DNA of 64,000 nt, taken from contig JARWKL010000001.1 in assembly GCA_029961685.1 (NCBI GenBank), positions 55,516,062 through 55,580,061 on the forward strand, given 5' to 3'. This DNA comes from Aristolochia californica (Eukaryota; Streptophyta; Magnoliopsida; Piperales; Aristolochiaceae). Shown here piece by piece: positions 1 to 11,887 of this stretch; position 1 is the first letter of the stretch; each line of letters opens with the position of its first letter. The translations under genes were made by a program, and so were the position numbers. The notes beneath the pieces were generated by a model. It was not told where the DNA came from. It worked only from the letters and a program-made list of their open reading frames with translations, and made no database searches.

Positions 1-895
1 TTGCTTCTGCGTGCTCGTCTGGGGTTCGTTGTAAATGGAGAGAATTGTAAATTTGCTGGTTTTGGATTCTGTGGAAAATTATTTGTTAATTTCTGAAGTT
101 TTTCGATGGAGGAGGATCTGTTCACTTATTTACTGTGGCATCTTCGGAGATTTTTCCGACTAACACTTTCGAAGCGTTCACTGTTTGTAAATCGCATATT
201 TCTTCCAATGGTGCTTTCGGTGTCTTCCTTGCTCAGACATTGTTGGAATGGTTCTCGAAATAGTTTCTTTTCGTTTTGCAAAATGATTCCCACTTGTGTC
301 TATTGTAAACGGAAGAGAAAAATGGTGGATGCTAAAGTTTATACGGTGGTTCGAGTTTTAGGCTGGCAGTGGTGTATTGAACCTTGTGGGTCGATCTCAT
401 CCGACGGTATTTATTTGTTCTGACTAAAATTCGATGTTATCTAGAATATCACCGACTTGAGTTCAACATTTTCAATTTTAAATAGAAGTTTTGTCTTTGT
501 TAAGTTGAACTTGGTCAAATTTTCTGTTAGATGTCGAGTCTACACTGCTGTGAGCACCGAAGAATGACAAGCTAAATCAGTTAATATCTAGAGTCGTTTG
601 TTTTACTGTGGGTAAGTTTTCTGACTATTTAAGGGATTCACACGTTTTACTCACACTTTCTTTGTTGGACAACTTTGACAGGGTTTCAATTCCCAATCTC
701 AATTTGGACACCACTTGTGGAGCTTACCTGAAAGCTTTGTTCTGTGGGGTAAACAAACTTATGATGTCAATCTTGGTTGCTTCTCTGGTTGCATAGTGAG
801 TAGAGAGCCCTTCTGCCTGAGTGCTTCTGCTGTAATTTTTGTCAAACTCAAAGCAGACAACTAAGAACATAGTGGTTCTAGTCAATTTTAAAATC
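1..895 (+). other. 5' flank and probable 5' UTR of the PMT gene
   Basis: No coding sequence is assignable here. Short open frames are not supported by homology or codon usage. A good splice donor (GGTAAGTTT) at about 610-618 and several T-rich tracts suggest that the 5' UTR is spliced, but the exon limits cannot be fixed from sequence alone. Promoter and transcription start may lie partly outside the window. Confidence 0.5.
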
Positions 896-3800
896 ATGAG
901 GGGTAGGCCAGATGGAGCTCAAAAGAAACGGCTGGTCCCTATGCTGTGTGTTTTGGGGGTTTTGGCTGTCTTCCTCTTCTGCTATTTTGGATCTGGTTCC
1001 CAACATGGTGTGTCTGCCATGGAATATGGGAAAACTTTGAGAAAACTTGGTTCCTCTTATTTGGGCGGTGATGACGATGGTGAGCTTAGTAAGCAAGATG
1101 GCTCCAAATATGCACTGGATGATGGAGATAATTCAACTACTCCAAAGAGCTTTCCTGTGAGTTTCCATCAGCTCTATCTGGTCTTTACTTCTAGTGTTCT
1201 GGCAGCTCTGTCAAGCTCATACTTCTATTCTTTTCCATGTTCAAAGGTTTGCGATGACAGGCATTCAGAGTTAATACCTTGCCTAGACAGGAATCTTCAT
1301 TACCAGCTCAGGTTGAAGCTGGATTTGTCTTTAATGGAACACTACGAGAGGCATTGCCCGCCAGCTGAAAGGCGCTTCAATTGCTTAATTCCCCCTCCAC
1401 ATGGCTATAAGGTTGGTTGTCCTTTTCCTTTTTTCATGTGATTTTAAGGAAGAGCTTGCTGTGAATGTCCTTTCAGAATTTTATATCATATCAGCAGCTC
1501 TGATAATGATTTTCAATGAATGTTTTCAGGTTCCAATAAAGTGGCCAAAAAGCAGAGATCAAGTGTGGAAGGTAAACATTCCACACACTCACCTTGCACA
1601 TGAGAAATCTGATCAGAACTGGATGGTTGACAAAGGTGAAAGGATTGAGTTTCCTGGAGGAGGCACTCATTTTCATTATGGTGCAGATAAATATATTGCT
1701 TCACTTGCAAATGTAAGTGTAATTACCTTTTGATGAAATAACATAAAAGAGGAGTATCAAGCAACCTTATTTTTTTTAAGGCAGTCTTTATAATCTTTTT
1801 TTAGGAGTGGTTTATTTTTTTATTGTTTCTTTTATGTTGTGTATTAACTAGTTGTCTATTTTTCACCTTTTTAATTGCCATGGATTTTGTTATTGGTTTG
1901 TGGTATCTTTGATATCCTTTAATTTTTTAATTTTTTGCATATTTCTTTAACTTTAAGCAAAAACAAATATTTTGTGTTTCTGAATCTATCCAACAGATGC
2001 TCAACTTTACAAACAATAAGTTAAACAATGAGGGGAGGATCAGGACTGTTCTTGATGTGGGTTGTGGAGTTGCAAGCTTTGGGGGCTATCTTCTGTCTTC
2101 CGATATCATAACTATGTCACTTGCACCCAATGATGTGCATCAAAACCAGATTCAGTTTGCCCTAGAAAGAGGAATTCCTGCATATCTTGGTGTGTTAGGG
2201 ACAAAGAGGCTGCCTTACCCTAGCAGATCCTTTGAACTTGCTCACTGTTCCCGCTGTAGGATAGATTGGCTTCAAAGGGATGGGATTCTTCTCCTTGAGT
2301 TAGATAGATTGCTACGGCCAGGAGGATACTTTGCTTACTCATCACCTGAAGCATATGCTCAAGATGAAGATGATCTTCGTATCTGGAAACAGATGAGTGA
2401 TCTTGTGGGGAGGATGTGCTGGAAAATTGCTGCCAAGAAAAACCAAACCGTCATTTGGGTTAAGCCTCTGACAAATGATTGCTACCTGGAAAGAGAGCCT
2501 GGAACTCTTCCTCCTCTGTGCAGATCTGATGATGATCCAGATGCTTTGTGGAATGTACGCATGGAAGCTTGTATCACACCTTACTCTGAACGTGAGTAGA
2601 CTCCACTAGACTTTCAGTTGTATATTGACTCATAGATTAAAGAATCTCTCTTTTTCCTTTTTTTTGTTTACTTCAACAGTCAATTTATGAACAGATACTT
2701 GCCCTTGGATCTGAAATCCAGGCATATTTTTTGCTGATAGTTTATCAATACGGAAAGTTTAAAATCCATTTTCAAAGTCAACACTTGATTATGGTCCACT
2801 ATGAATTGTTTTCTGAGAAAAAGTTTCACTATTTGCTGGAGAAAAATAATCTGTCATTCTGCTAGAGTATTGCAACTGGAAGCTACTTTTTTTCTTAATT
2901 TGGAGTCTCTGTATTGAATTATGGTTGCTCCTTTCTTCTTTCCAAAAGAACAAAAAAACTTTTGCTCTCGGTATAACCCACAAGCAAATAAAAGGTGCAC
3001 CTGTAATTAGATTTGATCATTGTGAAATCTTTTGAGAATCCAGTGGGACACCGTGTTAGTAACATTTTTTGTCTCTACTTTCATAGTTATTATTTCTGTC
3101 ATCAATTGTGTTGACCATTGATATGTAAAGGCCACATGGCACAGGTAACTCTGATTTTACTCAAAAAGCTCTTCAGGAGTCGACTCATTTAATGTTTAGT
3201 TGCTTACTGAAATGTTATGTAGGTGGGCCTGTCAGTAGATGAAGCATGTTTAAAGGTTACACCCGGAGAAATGATTGTCCTTTTCACTGTGTAGGCTGGC
3301 ATACTAGGAGTGTTTTGAGTTGGAGCTTGGCTGTCTACCTTCTTATTTGAATATATATATTTTTTTTTAACTAGTTGCCGTTTTTGTGTTGAGCAAAAAT
3401 CACATGCTCTTTAATTATTTGATACTCTGAAATTTGGAGAGAATACATGAACGCTGCCTGTACAGTACTCAATTTCTTATCTCATTTCATTGGAAACTGA
3501 CTAAATTGAACACATGACAAGATTCCTTTTTTTAACTAGTTACTGTTTTTGTGTTGAGCAAAAATCACATGCTCTTTAATTGTTTAATTCTCCAAAATTT
3601 GGAGAGAATACATGATAGCTGTCTCTACATTACTCAATTTCATATATCATTTCATTGAATGCTGACTAAATTGAATGTGTGACTAAATTTTATGTAAATA
3701 TATCAGAGAACCAGAGGGCTCGCGGAAGTGGATTGGTTCCATGGCCAGCTCGTTTAACTGCTCCTCCTCCTCGTCTTACTGATTTTGGCTATTCTAACAA

Positions 3801-4596
3801 CATGTTTGAGAAAGACACGGTAATCTGTGCATATTGGCTTTTTAAATTTGGTGCATCATGAATTGGTAGTCTTGCACATGTTTATGTAGTGCAAGCTCGC
3901 TTTGGAGTGGAATTTTGACAATATGGTTTATGGGATGCAGGAAATATGGCAGCGCCGGGTTGAGAACTATTGGAATCTGTTGGGACGAAAGGTTAGGTCA
4001 GATACTCTAAGAAATTTGATGGACATGAAAGCCAACTTGGGTTCATTTGGTGCGGCACTTAAGGGCAAAGACGTATGGGTAATGAATGTGGTGCCTGAGG
4101 ATGGACCAAACACTCTCAAGATAGTATTTGACAGAGGCTTGATTGGTGCTGTGCATGACTGGTAAGTTAGTGTGATACTGACTACCATTCTTTGGGATTG
4201 TTAACCTTTGTATTGGTGTTATTTCAAATGGAAGTTTTATGAAGCCCAAATTGTCACTTTCCTTTTAATAGGTGTCAATCCTTTTCTTCTTACCCTCGGA
4301 CTTATGATCTACTTCATGCTTGGATGGTATTCTCCGACATCGAGAAGAAAGGATGTAGTGGGGAGGACCTTCTGCTTGAGATGGACCGTTTACTCAGACC
4401 TACAGGTTTTATAATCATCCGAGACAAGAAATCAGTTGTGGATTTTGTCAAGAAGTATATATCCGCATTGCACTGGGAATCAGTGGCATTGGTTGATTCT
4501 GAGGATTCAGAGTCGGAAGAGGAAGAAGAAAAGGTATTTATCATCCAAAAGAAGCTGTGGCTCCCAGGAGAAGGCAACTTTAAGGACTCAATCTAG
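896..4596 (+). CDS. Putative methyltransferase of the plant PMT (DUF248) family, PMT8/PMT3-like
   Basis: Seven coding exons join in frame: 896-1156, 1247-1411, 1530-1712, 1997-2591, 3707-3819, 3941-4161 and 4272-4596, giving 620 residues. All introns are GT-AG. The protein is a predicted type II membrane protein: a short basic N-terminus (MRGRPDG, KKR), one hydrophobic segment at about residues 13-32, then a lumenal domain. It carries the family's SAM-binding glycine motif VLDVGCGVASFGG (about residues 221-233), HCSRCRIDW, LDRLLRPGGYF, a second half with NLMDMKANLGSFGAAL, and a C-terminal MDRLLRPTGFIIIRD. Family members act in the Golgi and are linked to methylation of pectic homogalacturonan; activity of this copy is inferred. 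The ATG at 896 is chosen because upstream in-frame residues are not family-like and MRGR is the usual start. An acidic run (SEDSESEEEEE) near the C-terminus matches the PMT8/PMT3 group. Length is normal and no lesion was seen. Confidence 0.93.
3369..3690 (+). repeat. Diverged tandem duplication (period about 165 bp) in PMT intron 4
   Basis: Two adjacent copies begin with AACTAGTT at 3369 and 3534 and share long blocks such as TTTTGTGTTGAGCAAAAATC and TTTGGAGAGAATACATGA. Copy 2 ends about 15 bases before the acceptor of coding exon 5, so the duplication reaches the polypyrimidine/branch-point zone. Scattered substitutions show it is not recent. Confidence 0.85.
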
Positions 4597-5690
4597 CTGT
4601 GCTCCATCTATTGATCAACTTTTACCACATTTTGTGTCACTTGTGGCCTTGCAGCAAGTCAGGCCTTGGAAGAGTAGGCCTTGGCTGGAATCGTTTTTTT
4701 TTTTTTTTCCCTTTCAATCTCGCAGTAGTGATCTTGGAAGTGTAGTGAAGAGCAGTTGGCTGCTATTATCTAGATATTCTAGATATTCTTTTGACATTGA
4801 TGCAGCTCCAATTGGTGTCCGTGATAAGAGCGAAACTGGACATCTCAGTTAACATAAGAAATTAGTTTGGAAATTAAAACACTGGATAGTGTATTGGCTT
4901 TTGTATAATTTGATATAGGTTTTCTTCAGCAACTTATTAAAGATTCCTAAAAAAATTTTTACGCAACAAAAAAAAGTCTAGAATTTCTTGTGATAAAGAA
5001 TTTAATCCGTGATATTGTGTTTGTGCCATGAATTAAAGGGTTTCGCATGGCATTCAGTTGAATTCGAGGTCAACCTATGCTGATTTAGCTAGGTTTTGGG
5101 GGAAGCCCATAATGCAGATTGTTGGAAAAGAAAGGACAAAGCAATAGAAGACTTAATGGAGCATAGATTTGTCTCATTTATTTCAAACTATTCTCACCTC
5201 GGAACTCTTCCTCACTAATATTTAAAATGTATTGGTATTGGCTTGTATGGATCTATTACATCTAATATGCTCCCATGCATAAGATGTATTAGCTTGTTTT
5301 TAAGTGACTAGAGACATTTCTATAATTTTTATTTCAGAACTCCATAAAAGCACTGGGGTTTAGGGTTTAGGCGTAAACTGGATCAAATGGGTATGTTTGC
5401 CGTTTGGCCTGTGATAATATCAATTAAGGGAAGCTTCTTCCCTTCCCTACCTCCACCTGCCCTCCTACCTTAGACAAAAGAACGAATGCAAGAAAACCGT
5501 CCAGTTGTTACAAAGGGAGTTTTCTGTAAGACTCCTGGCCATGCTGCAGAGCAATAAAACGACAAATCTCCTCCACAGCTTTTACCTTTTTTGTCCAAAA
5601 TAACCAAAATAGCCCTTATATGCATCATTTTCTATCTATCTATCCATCTATCTAGTTTTAATTATGGGCTAATAACACTGACTCACTTGG
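4597..5690. other. PMT 3' UTR and intergenic spacer
   Basis: About 300-400 bases after the stop look like 3' UTR (T-rich, AATTAAA-like strings near 4875). Further on I see no gene. A short telomere-like string GGGTTTAGGGTTTAGG lies at about 5357-5372, and a TCTA/TCTATC run at about 5630-5655 is a small microsatellite. Confidence 0.5.
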
Positions 5691-5929
5691 CTATGGGGGG
5701 TTAGTCCACAATGAAGTGGAATGAATTCCCCCGGCATTATTTAGTTCATCCCACTTATAGGGGGGGGGTTAGTCCACAATGAAGTGGAATGAATTCCCCC
5801 CGCATTACTTAGTTCATCCCATTTATGGCGTTAGTCTAGAATGACTTGAATTGAAGTGAGATAACACCATTTCATTCGCTCAGGCAAAAACGGGGGAAAA
5901 CTGTTTCCTACCTATTTTGCGAATCATCA

Positions 5930-6400
5930 GCTTTCCACGCGCGACGCGCGTTGTTTTCTTCCCCCCCGGGTATTCTGTTCTCCCTCTTGGCAGCCTCTCC
6001 AGACGCAGAGCCCCCTCGGCCTCCCTCTCTTCCCCCTCCGCGCGATTTTTTTTCCTCCCTCTGTCCCCACCTCCGTCGCAGAGCACGGGAGGCTCTGTCG
6101 CAGAGCCCCTCGGCCTCCCTCTCTTTCCGCCCTCCCCGCCCCCGTCGGCCTTCCTTCCTCCCTCTCGCGACCTCCGTCGCAGAGCACGGGAGGCCAGAGC
6201 CCCTCGGCCTCCCTCTCTTTCCGCCTCTCCCCCCCCCCGTCGGCCTTCCTTCCTCCCTCTCTCGACCTCCGTCACAGAGCACGGGAGGCCAGAGCCCCTC
6301 GGCCTCCCTATTTTCTCCCTCTCGGCGCACCGTCGGAGCGTCGCCTCCGTCGCCGTTGCCTGCTGCCGTCGCCGTTGCCAAGATCGCCGTAGAGGAAGAC
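5930..6400. repeat. GC-rich, pyrimidine-biased minisatellite inside the TIR element
   Basis: The block GACCTCCGTCGCAGAGCACG, then GGAGGCCAGAGCCCCTCGGC and CTCCCTCTCTTTCC, recurs at about 6170 and 6263 (period about 93 bp), with a partial earlier copy at about 6070. The + strand is almost purine-free over long stretches. Long open frames here on both strands are a by-product of composition and are not annotated as genes. The same CT-rich blocks recur at about 7320-7570 and 43780-44070. Confidence 0.8.
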
Positions 6401-6410
6401 GAAGACGATA

Positions 6411-6441
6411 TTTAATTTTTCCTAAGTTAGGAAAAATTAAA
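6411..6441. repeat. Perfect 15-bp-arm palindrome at the GC-rich/AT-rich junction
   Basis: Arms TTTAATTTTTCCTAA and TTAGGAAAAATTAAA are separated by a single G. A slightly imperfect version sits at the equivalent junction of the 43628-44826 copy (about 44108-44140), so it is a family feature rather than chance. Confidence 0.85.
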
Positions 6442-7162
6442 CATCGTCATTGGTTTAATTATCCAATTAATTAAACCATTAGTTTTTAAAATGTATTATT
6501 AATATATTATTAATTAATAATATTTAAAATGTATATTATGTTATTATAAATTAATATATTTATTTATTTATTATGTATTTATTTATTTTTATTAAAATAA
6601 TGAGTTTTAATGTTAAACTATATCTTATGTTATTATAGAATAATTTATTTATTTATTATATTCACTTATGTTATTTTTAAATTTTTTATTTATTTTAAAT
6701 AATTTATTCTAGTAACACGTAATTAGTATATTAATTTATAATAAACTATAATCATTAATTGGTTTAATTATCCAATTATTATAATTAATTAAACCATAAT
6801 TATTGTTTTAATTTATAATAAATTATAATCATTAAATAATATAATATAATTTTTAATTAATTAAGATATTAATATATTCTAATACTACACGTTAAATCAC
6901 TTATAAGTGTAGTAACCACACTTATTTTTGTTAATTATATGTTTAGGTATATGTTCTATTTAAGTATATTATAAAATATTACTTATTCTCTTTTTTATAT
7001 CATATTTTTCATTCGGGGGCACTAACACTGGAATCTGTTTTCCAGCCACTTGAACTCGTCTATACTAACACCCAAACATGAGTTGAAGTGGAAACAATTC
7101 ATCTCACTTCAATTCAATTTTCCACTTCATTTCCACTTCATTGTGGACTAACCCCCCCATAG

Positions 7163-7620
7163 CGTTAGTCCAGAATGACTTGAATTAAAGTGAGATAACA
7201 CCATTTCATTCGCTCAGGCAAAAACGGGGGAAAATTGTTTCCTACCTATTTTGCGAATCATCAGCTTTCCACGCGCGACGTGCGTTGCTTCTTCCCCTCC
7301 CCCCCCCCCCCCCCCCCACCCCGGTATTCTGCTCTCCCTCTCGTCAGCCTCTCTAGACGATCTTTGCTCCCTCCCCGACCGTTCAGCAAAGTATTTTTTC
7401 CTCCCTCTGCCCCCACCTCTGTCGTAGAGCCCCTCGGCCTCCCTCTCTTTCCCCCCCTCCGCGATCGTTCAACAAAATATTTTTTTCCTCCCTCTGCCCC
7501 CACCCCCGTCAGCCGTCCACCCTCTACCCCCACCTCCGTCACCCCTCGCCAGAGCCCCTCCTCTCTCTCACAAGTCTCTCATATACCAGAGAGGCCTGGT
7601 TCAAACAAACTTTTTTTCTC
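7163..7620. mobile_element. Truncated second copy of the same TIR element family
   Basis: From GCGTTAGTCCAGAATGACTT onward, this stretch repeats 5826-6010 almost base for base (same AAAACGGGGGAAAA and CACGCGCGACG strings), then enters the CT-rich block and stops near 7620. It begins immediately after the right inverted repeat of the complete copy. A C-run of about 18 lies at about 7301-7318. The AT-rich half and right terminus are missing. Confidence 0.75.
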
Positions 7621-7856
7621 CCCACCTGACTGGATTAGTAGCCGGTGAATTAGATAGCATGGAATAAAAACCAACAATGAGACGGGAACAAAAATGAAAC
7701 AGAGGGCCTTCAAACTCGATGAAGGTAAATTTCTGAAACTTTCGCATAACTGTAGTTAATTCTTTTCCATCGTTTGTACAAGGAATGGTGGTGGAGATCT
7801 GCATGTACAGTCTCGGAAGAACCCAATAGTTGCAACAAGCATCAGACTTTATCAAG
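7621..7856 (-). other. 3' UTR of the RBM42-like gene
   Basis: The stretch lies between the transposon fragment and the stop codon of the minus-strand gene and probably holds its 3' UTR. No separate gene is seen. The poly(A) site cannot be fixed. Confidence 0.4.
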
Positions 7857-10800
7857 TCACTTGTGTAAGATACTCTTCTTTGGCATCTTTGGTTTCTTCT
7901 GAGAATGACTCTGCCAAAAAAAAATTGGGTACACAGGATTAAGCAGTGATACAATGCCAGCTCAAACAGACTATACATTAATTAATGGGAATATGTAACT
8001 ACTACCTTTTGCCTTTCCAAGGCATCCTGGTCTGTCCGATCCTTCCAGGAGCTCTTTCGTAGCTTGATTGGACGATTTCCAACATACTTACCTACAATAA
8101 ATATGTCCAATAACAGGTTTAGTTGTTATTAGAATTAAATACAAGCAGGAAACAACAGAAGCATAGGCAAATACATAAGTGAACAAAGAATACAATACAG
8201 ACCATTCATTTCTTTCATTGCTGCAGCCAGGTCAGAAGGGTTTGAAAAGCTAACAAAACCATAACCACGTGTCTTCCCAGTTCTCTTATCCCTAACCACC
8301 TGTTTGAGGAAAATAAATTGAAACAACAGACAATTAGTATCCAATATATTAAAGATAAACCATAATTTTTCATCACAAATATCAATTGAGAGAGTTTTTG
8401 TGAGAGATGTTTGGTGTATGGTGTAGGTAAAAGTGCATAAGCTGCAGCACTTTCCACTGGAGAAGAAGTAAAAGCTCTCAAAAGAAAATTCTGTGAAGCC
8501 TGGTTACACAGACAAACAAGAGTTTGGAAGAAATGTGTGGAATGCAGATGACTATTGTGTTTCTTTTTATTTTTGGAGATTAAGAGTAGAGTCTATAAAT
8601 GAGAGGGAGAGAGTAGAAGAATCATCATTTTCTCCACTATATACATCAAATAGCCGCTACAAGCACATGACAGTCATCTGAAACAGAACACTTGAATCTC
8701 ACTCGATGTTCCTCAGGAATAGACCAAAACATGCTAAATCACTGAAATGTGAGGACCATTTTTGTCCAACAACTAAAAGAGCACACGCTCTGAACAAGTG
8801 AGCAAGATACACTGTATGACTGTCTCAATTCTGAACCATTTTTGCAGTAAAGAGAAATGATTTATGCACTATGCATGCATACTTTGTGTCTAACAAACTA
8901 AGAGCTTCTGCAAAAAAGACATAAAAATACACATCAGTTGCAAAAAATCTAATGCAGTGCAACCGCTCAATTAATCACCCCACTTTCTTCAATACTTGCA
9001 TGCATTTCTATTGTCGCAGACTAAACACATGCCCACTACCCATGGACTGGGTAGAACCTTTGTGGATGTACACAAAAACATCCAAGCTCAGTATGATTAC
9101 AATAAGAATTGACAAACAACTAGCCAGAGCTTTCAACAACATGTTAAGTTATTGATGTAGCAGTTAAGGTGAACTTACCCTTGCCATGTTGAATGATGGA
9201 AATCTTGAAAATGCTTTTGAAAGAACCTCGTCGTTCACTTCATTTCCCAGATCCCCGCAAAATACACGAAAATCATCTGTTAAAATATTATTTGGTTGAG
9301 CAACCTTTGGGAATAATAAGATGGTACCCAAACAACAGAAAACACCCAAAACTGGAAAAGAGAGTGAAAATTTAGTCTATGGGATCTACTTTCTCTAGAA
9401 AAAGTGCTTCTTCTCATGCATATTAACAAAAGGAAAGCATAACTGAATGTTGGTGATATATTTTACTGGATTATTCACTCTCGCATCTTTATGCATAAAA
9501 GAGAGAAAAAAATCACTTCATGAAATAAATTCAGGTCCCCATTTCCCTCTTGATTATTGGCATTTTTAATGCATAGGAAATGCTAAGAGAGAAAGTGAAT
9601 CCTCCAAAGAACATGCCCCAAAAAATGTTAGTGTACATGCATTGTTTGGGTAGAATCTCAACTACGGAAAAAGTGAAACTTTCTATGCAAGATAATAAGA
9701 AATGTCTAGGTCATTCAATGCATTCATGTTGATGTTATTTTGGAATTTTTTCTTTTTCTTAATCAGTTTTTCATGATAAAATTGAGATAATGGCATTCTT
9801 GTAAATACAATGAAGTAAATGGCATTCTTGTAAATAAAACAACTTTACTAAAGAAGAAAAAAGTTGGGTGCAGCCAACATTGTCCAGCCTCCTTTATCTC
9901 CTTTATAATACTCTCTCCATTTACACACACTACCACAAAATAGAGTAACTAGATCATCTTGGGATGAATTTCCTTTTCTTTTCCCTAGTGATCTGCATTC
10001 TCTATGCACTAAGTCCCAAAGAGAAAAAAAAATTCTATGAAGAAATTTAAATGAGATGAGGTGGAATAATGTAGATTTGAAATAAAAAGGTAAAGTATGC
10101 CCCAGCCATTAGGTAGAACATCCCCCCCACCTCTGTTGGAACTAAAAACACCCTCTCCCCCTCTTCAGAATTAAAAAGAAACACTCATATTTGTTTAAAA
10201 TTACAAAAAAAACTATGAATTCTGTGACAACTTTCCCTATGCTTGAACAGGTCCTTATTGGGCACGGAAAGGAAGTTAAATATCAACATTGATAAAGAGC
10301 TGAAAGTTTTGTCAATAACATAGAAGCCTGCGGTAGGACATATGTAGTTTTCTTCATAGTGCAATAGAACATTATCTGAAAAATAATTATTCACTGCAAA
10401 ACAAGTCATTGAGAGTATGCTCGACATACTTTCTGGCCAATCAGCAAGTGTTGGGTCCTCCCAGGACTGGCCAGCAGCTTTACGAGGCACTGCTTTCTTC
10501 TTGGTTTCAGCCTTGTGCTCATTTTCACTGCTTGCTAGAGCAGCCTTTACACTCTCCAGAGCTTCTGGCGTGATTGTCTGTGCATCCCTTTGGAATAGTT
10601 GTTGTGCCTATACAAAAACAGACAGTGACTACCACATTACTAGGGACACAGATAAAAACAAACAATAGTTAGAATAAAAAGGACATTAAACTACATAAAG
10701 TTAAGTTTTCACAATTGACGTAGTATCCATGGGGTTTGTTTTGAACAAGGACAATTAAAATGATCTGCCTTTCTAAGGTGGTAAAAAATACATTCAAAAG

Positions 10801-11299
10801 AAATGGTATCTAAGACAACTGTTTTCTTGGAATTTGATACTTGTATTTTCCAATGTTTTTGTAGCTGTACTCTTGTTTGTTTCAATTTCCTTATGTAAAT
10901 AAAAGCACGAAAACATTAGAAAATTGAAGTATCCAACTCAACGACTCTAATACAGAATCAGCGTCTTACAAACGTCAATATAAAGTAAAAGCCAACAACA
11001 AAAAAACCCTGGAAAGTAGAATAAGAGAAATGGATGGTGACCTGCTGATACTGAGGCATAGAATAAACGCCGGGAACAGGTGCCGCAGCAGGATAAACAG
11101 AGGGATAGACAGGGGGTGCCGGAATTTTCGCCTGCGGCGGAACGTAAGGCTTGGGGTACTGTTGCACTATGTACGTCTGATCCATTGCCGGCTGGACCGA
11201 CACATCGGGCTTCTGAAGGTGAAAAGGGAGTGGAAAGTAAGAAGGATTTGAATACGTGAACTGGGAGGTACTCGAGGTGGATGCTGGTTCCGTCGACAT
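7857..11299 (-). CDS. RBM42: RBM42-like RNA-binding protein (single C-terminal RRM)
   Basis: Six exons on the minus strand join in frame: 11299-11042, 10607-10430, 9276-9179, 8299-8203, 8091-8006 and 7910-7857, giving 256 residues. The first 86 residues are Pro/Tyr/Gln-rich and low in complexity. Exon 2 supplies a Lys/Ala linker ending DPTLADWPE. The RRM spans about residues 146-222, with RNP2-like VFCGDL (150-155), the family signature GNEVNDEVL, and RNP1 RGYGFVSF (189-196), followed by GKYVGNRPIKLRKSSWKDRT. The C-terminus is a basic tail ending KKSILHK. RBM42 proteins bind RNA and, in animals, associate with hnRNP K and the spliceosome; the plant role is inferred. The ATG at 11299 follows a short leader; a TTG two codons upstream is not a credible start. 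The gene diverges from the STK19 homologue. Confidence 0.92.
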
Positions 11300-11887
11300 C
11301 TCCAAAAGATTAAAAATAAGTGAATCGAACGCTAAAACCCTAGGGTAATAACTTTCAGATCCGAGAAAAAATGGCGATGGGTACTTAATAAGTCCAGCAA
11401 AGGATAAGAATCGAGGGCTTCAGGATTCGAAAATCTCAGAGAAAGGACGATTGCCTCTGAGATGAACCAAACGAAGAGAGGGACACGGAAATTTGAGCGA
11501 GTGGAATAGTTGGAAGCCTCTCGACCTCGATTGTTATGCGAGAGGAACGAAGTAATTAAAGTGACGATCATGCCCTTAATAAGAGTAGAGGCAAGAAATA
11601 AAACTCTTTATCTCGACCGTTCATATTGTGGACCATGCCTCAATCAGACTTTGATCTGTTTTTTCGTTTTTTCTAAAATACAATTCTAACCCTCCAATGA
11701 CAATTTCATGGAAAATGTCATAAAAATCGCGTTTCTTCATTATTTTTTGTCTGTTCAGAAAGGTTCAAGCCCTTGGCGCCAAATCCCAGTTAACTCCTTT
11801 TTGATCCATACTGCAGAAAATCTTGCGTGAAGCAAATTCAGTGCTTCTCAATTTTTTTAAAGGTCAAATTCTTTTTCTGGAATCGAT
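11300..11887. promoter_or_regulatory. 588-bp divergent promoter between the RBM42-like and STK19 genes
   Basis: The two start codons point away from each other across 588 bp that must hold both 5' UTRs and both promoters. A telo-box (AAACCCTA) lies at 11335-11342, 36 bases upstream of the RBM42-like ATG and so probably in its leader. Telo-boxes are known in plant promoters of translation and cell-cycle genes. No strong TATA box is seen on either side, which fits a housekeeping bidirectional promoter. Confidence 0.65.

Larger units (their letters stand above)
5691..7162. mobile_element. Non-autonomous terminal-inverted-repeat DNA transposon, superfamily not assigned
   Basis: The ends are inverted repeats: 5691-5721 reads CTATGGGGGGTTAGTCCACA followed by ATGAAGTGGAA, and 7131-7162 is its reverse complement with one extra C in the homopolymer. 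The left end is duplicated in tandem (about 5695-5759 and 5760-5827). The inside is split in two: 5930-6400 is GC-rich and pyrimidine-biased with a minisatellite, while 6410-7000 is extremely AT-rich. No transposase is encoded. A related element lies at 43628-44826 and a truncated one at 7163-7620. I could not find a convincing target-site duplication, so hAT, Mutator or Harbinger origin stays open. Confidence 0.75.

Noticed and set aside
839..895. Upstream extension of the PMT frame to 839
   Set aside because: It starts at TTG and adds non-conserved residues before the family-typical MRGR start.
5357..5372. Telomere-like GGGTTTAGGGTTTAGG as an interstitial telomere
   Set aside because: Only about two repeats; too short to be more than a telo-box-like string.
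5880..6475. Several long overlapping open frames on both strands (up to 185 codons), rich in Arg/Pro/Ser
   Set aside because: They come from GC-rich CT-biased minisatellite DNA inside a transposon. Frames are open on both strands and have no domain or start context.
7235..7648. Pro/Ser-rich open frame on the plus strand and its antisense
   Set aside because: Same CT-rich transposon block as above, with a C homopolymer in the middle.
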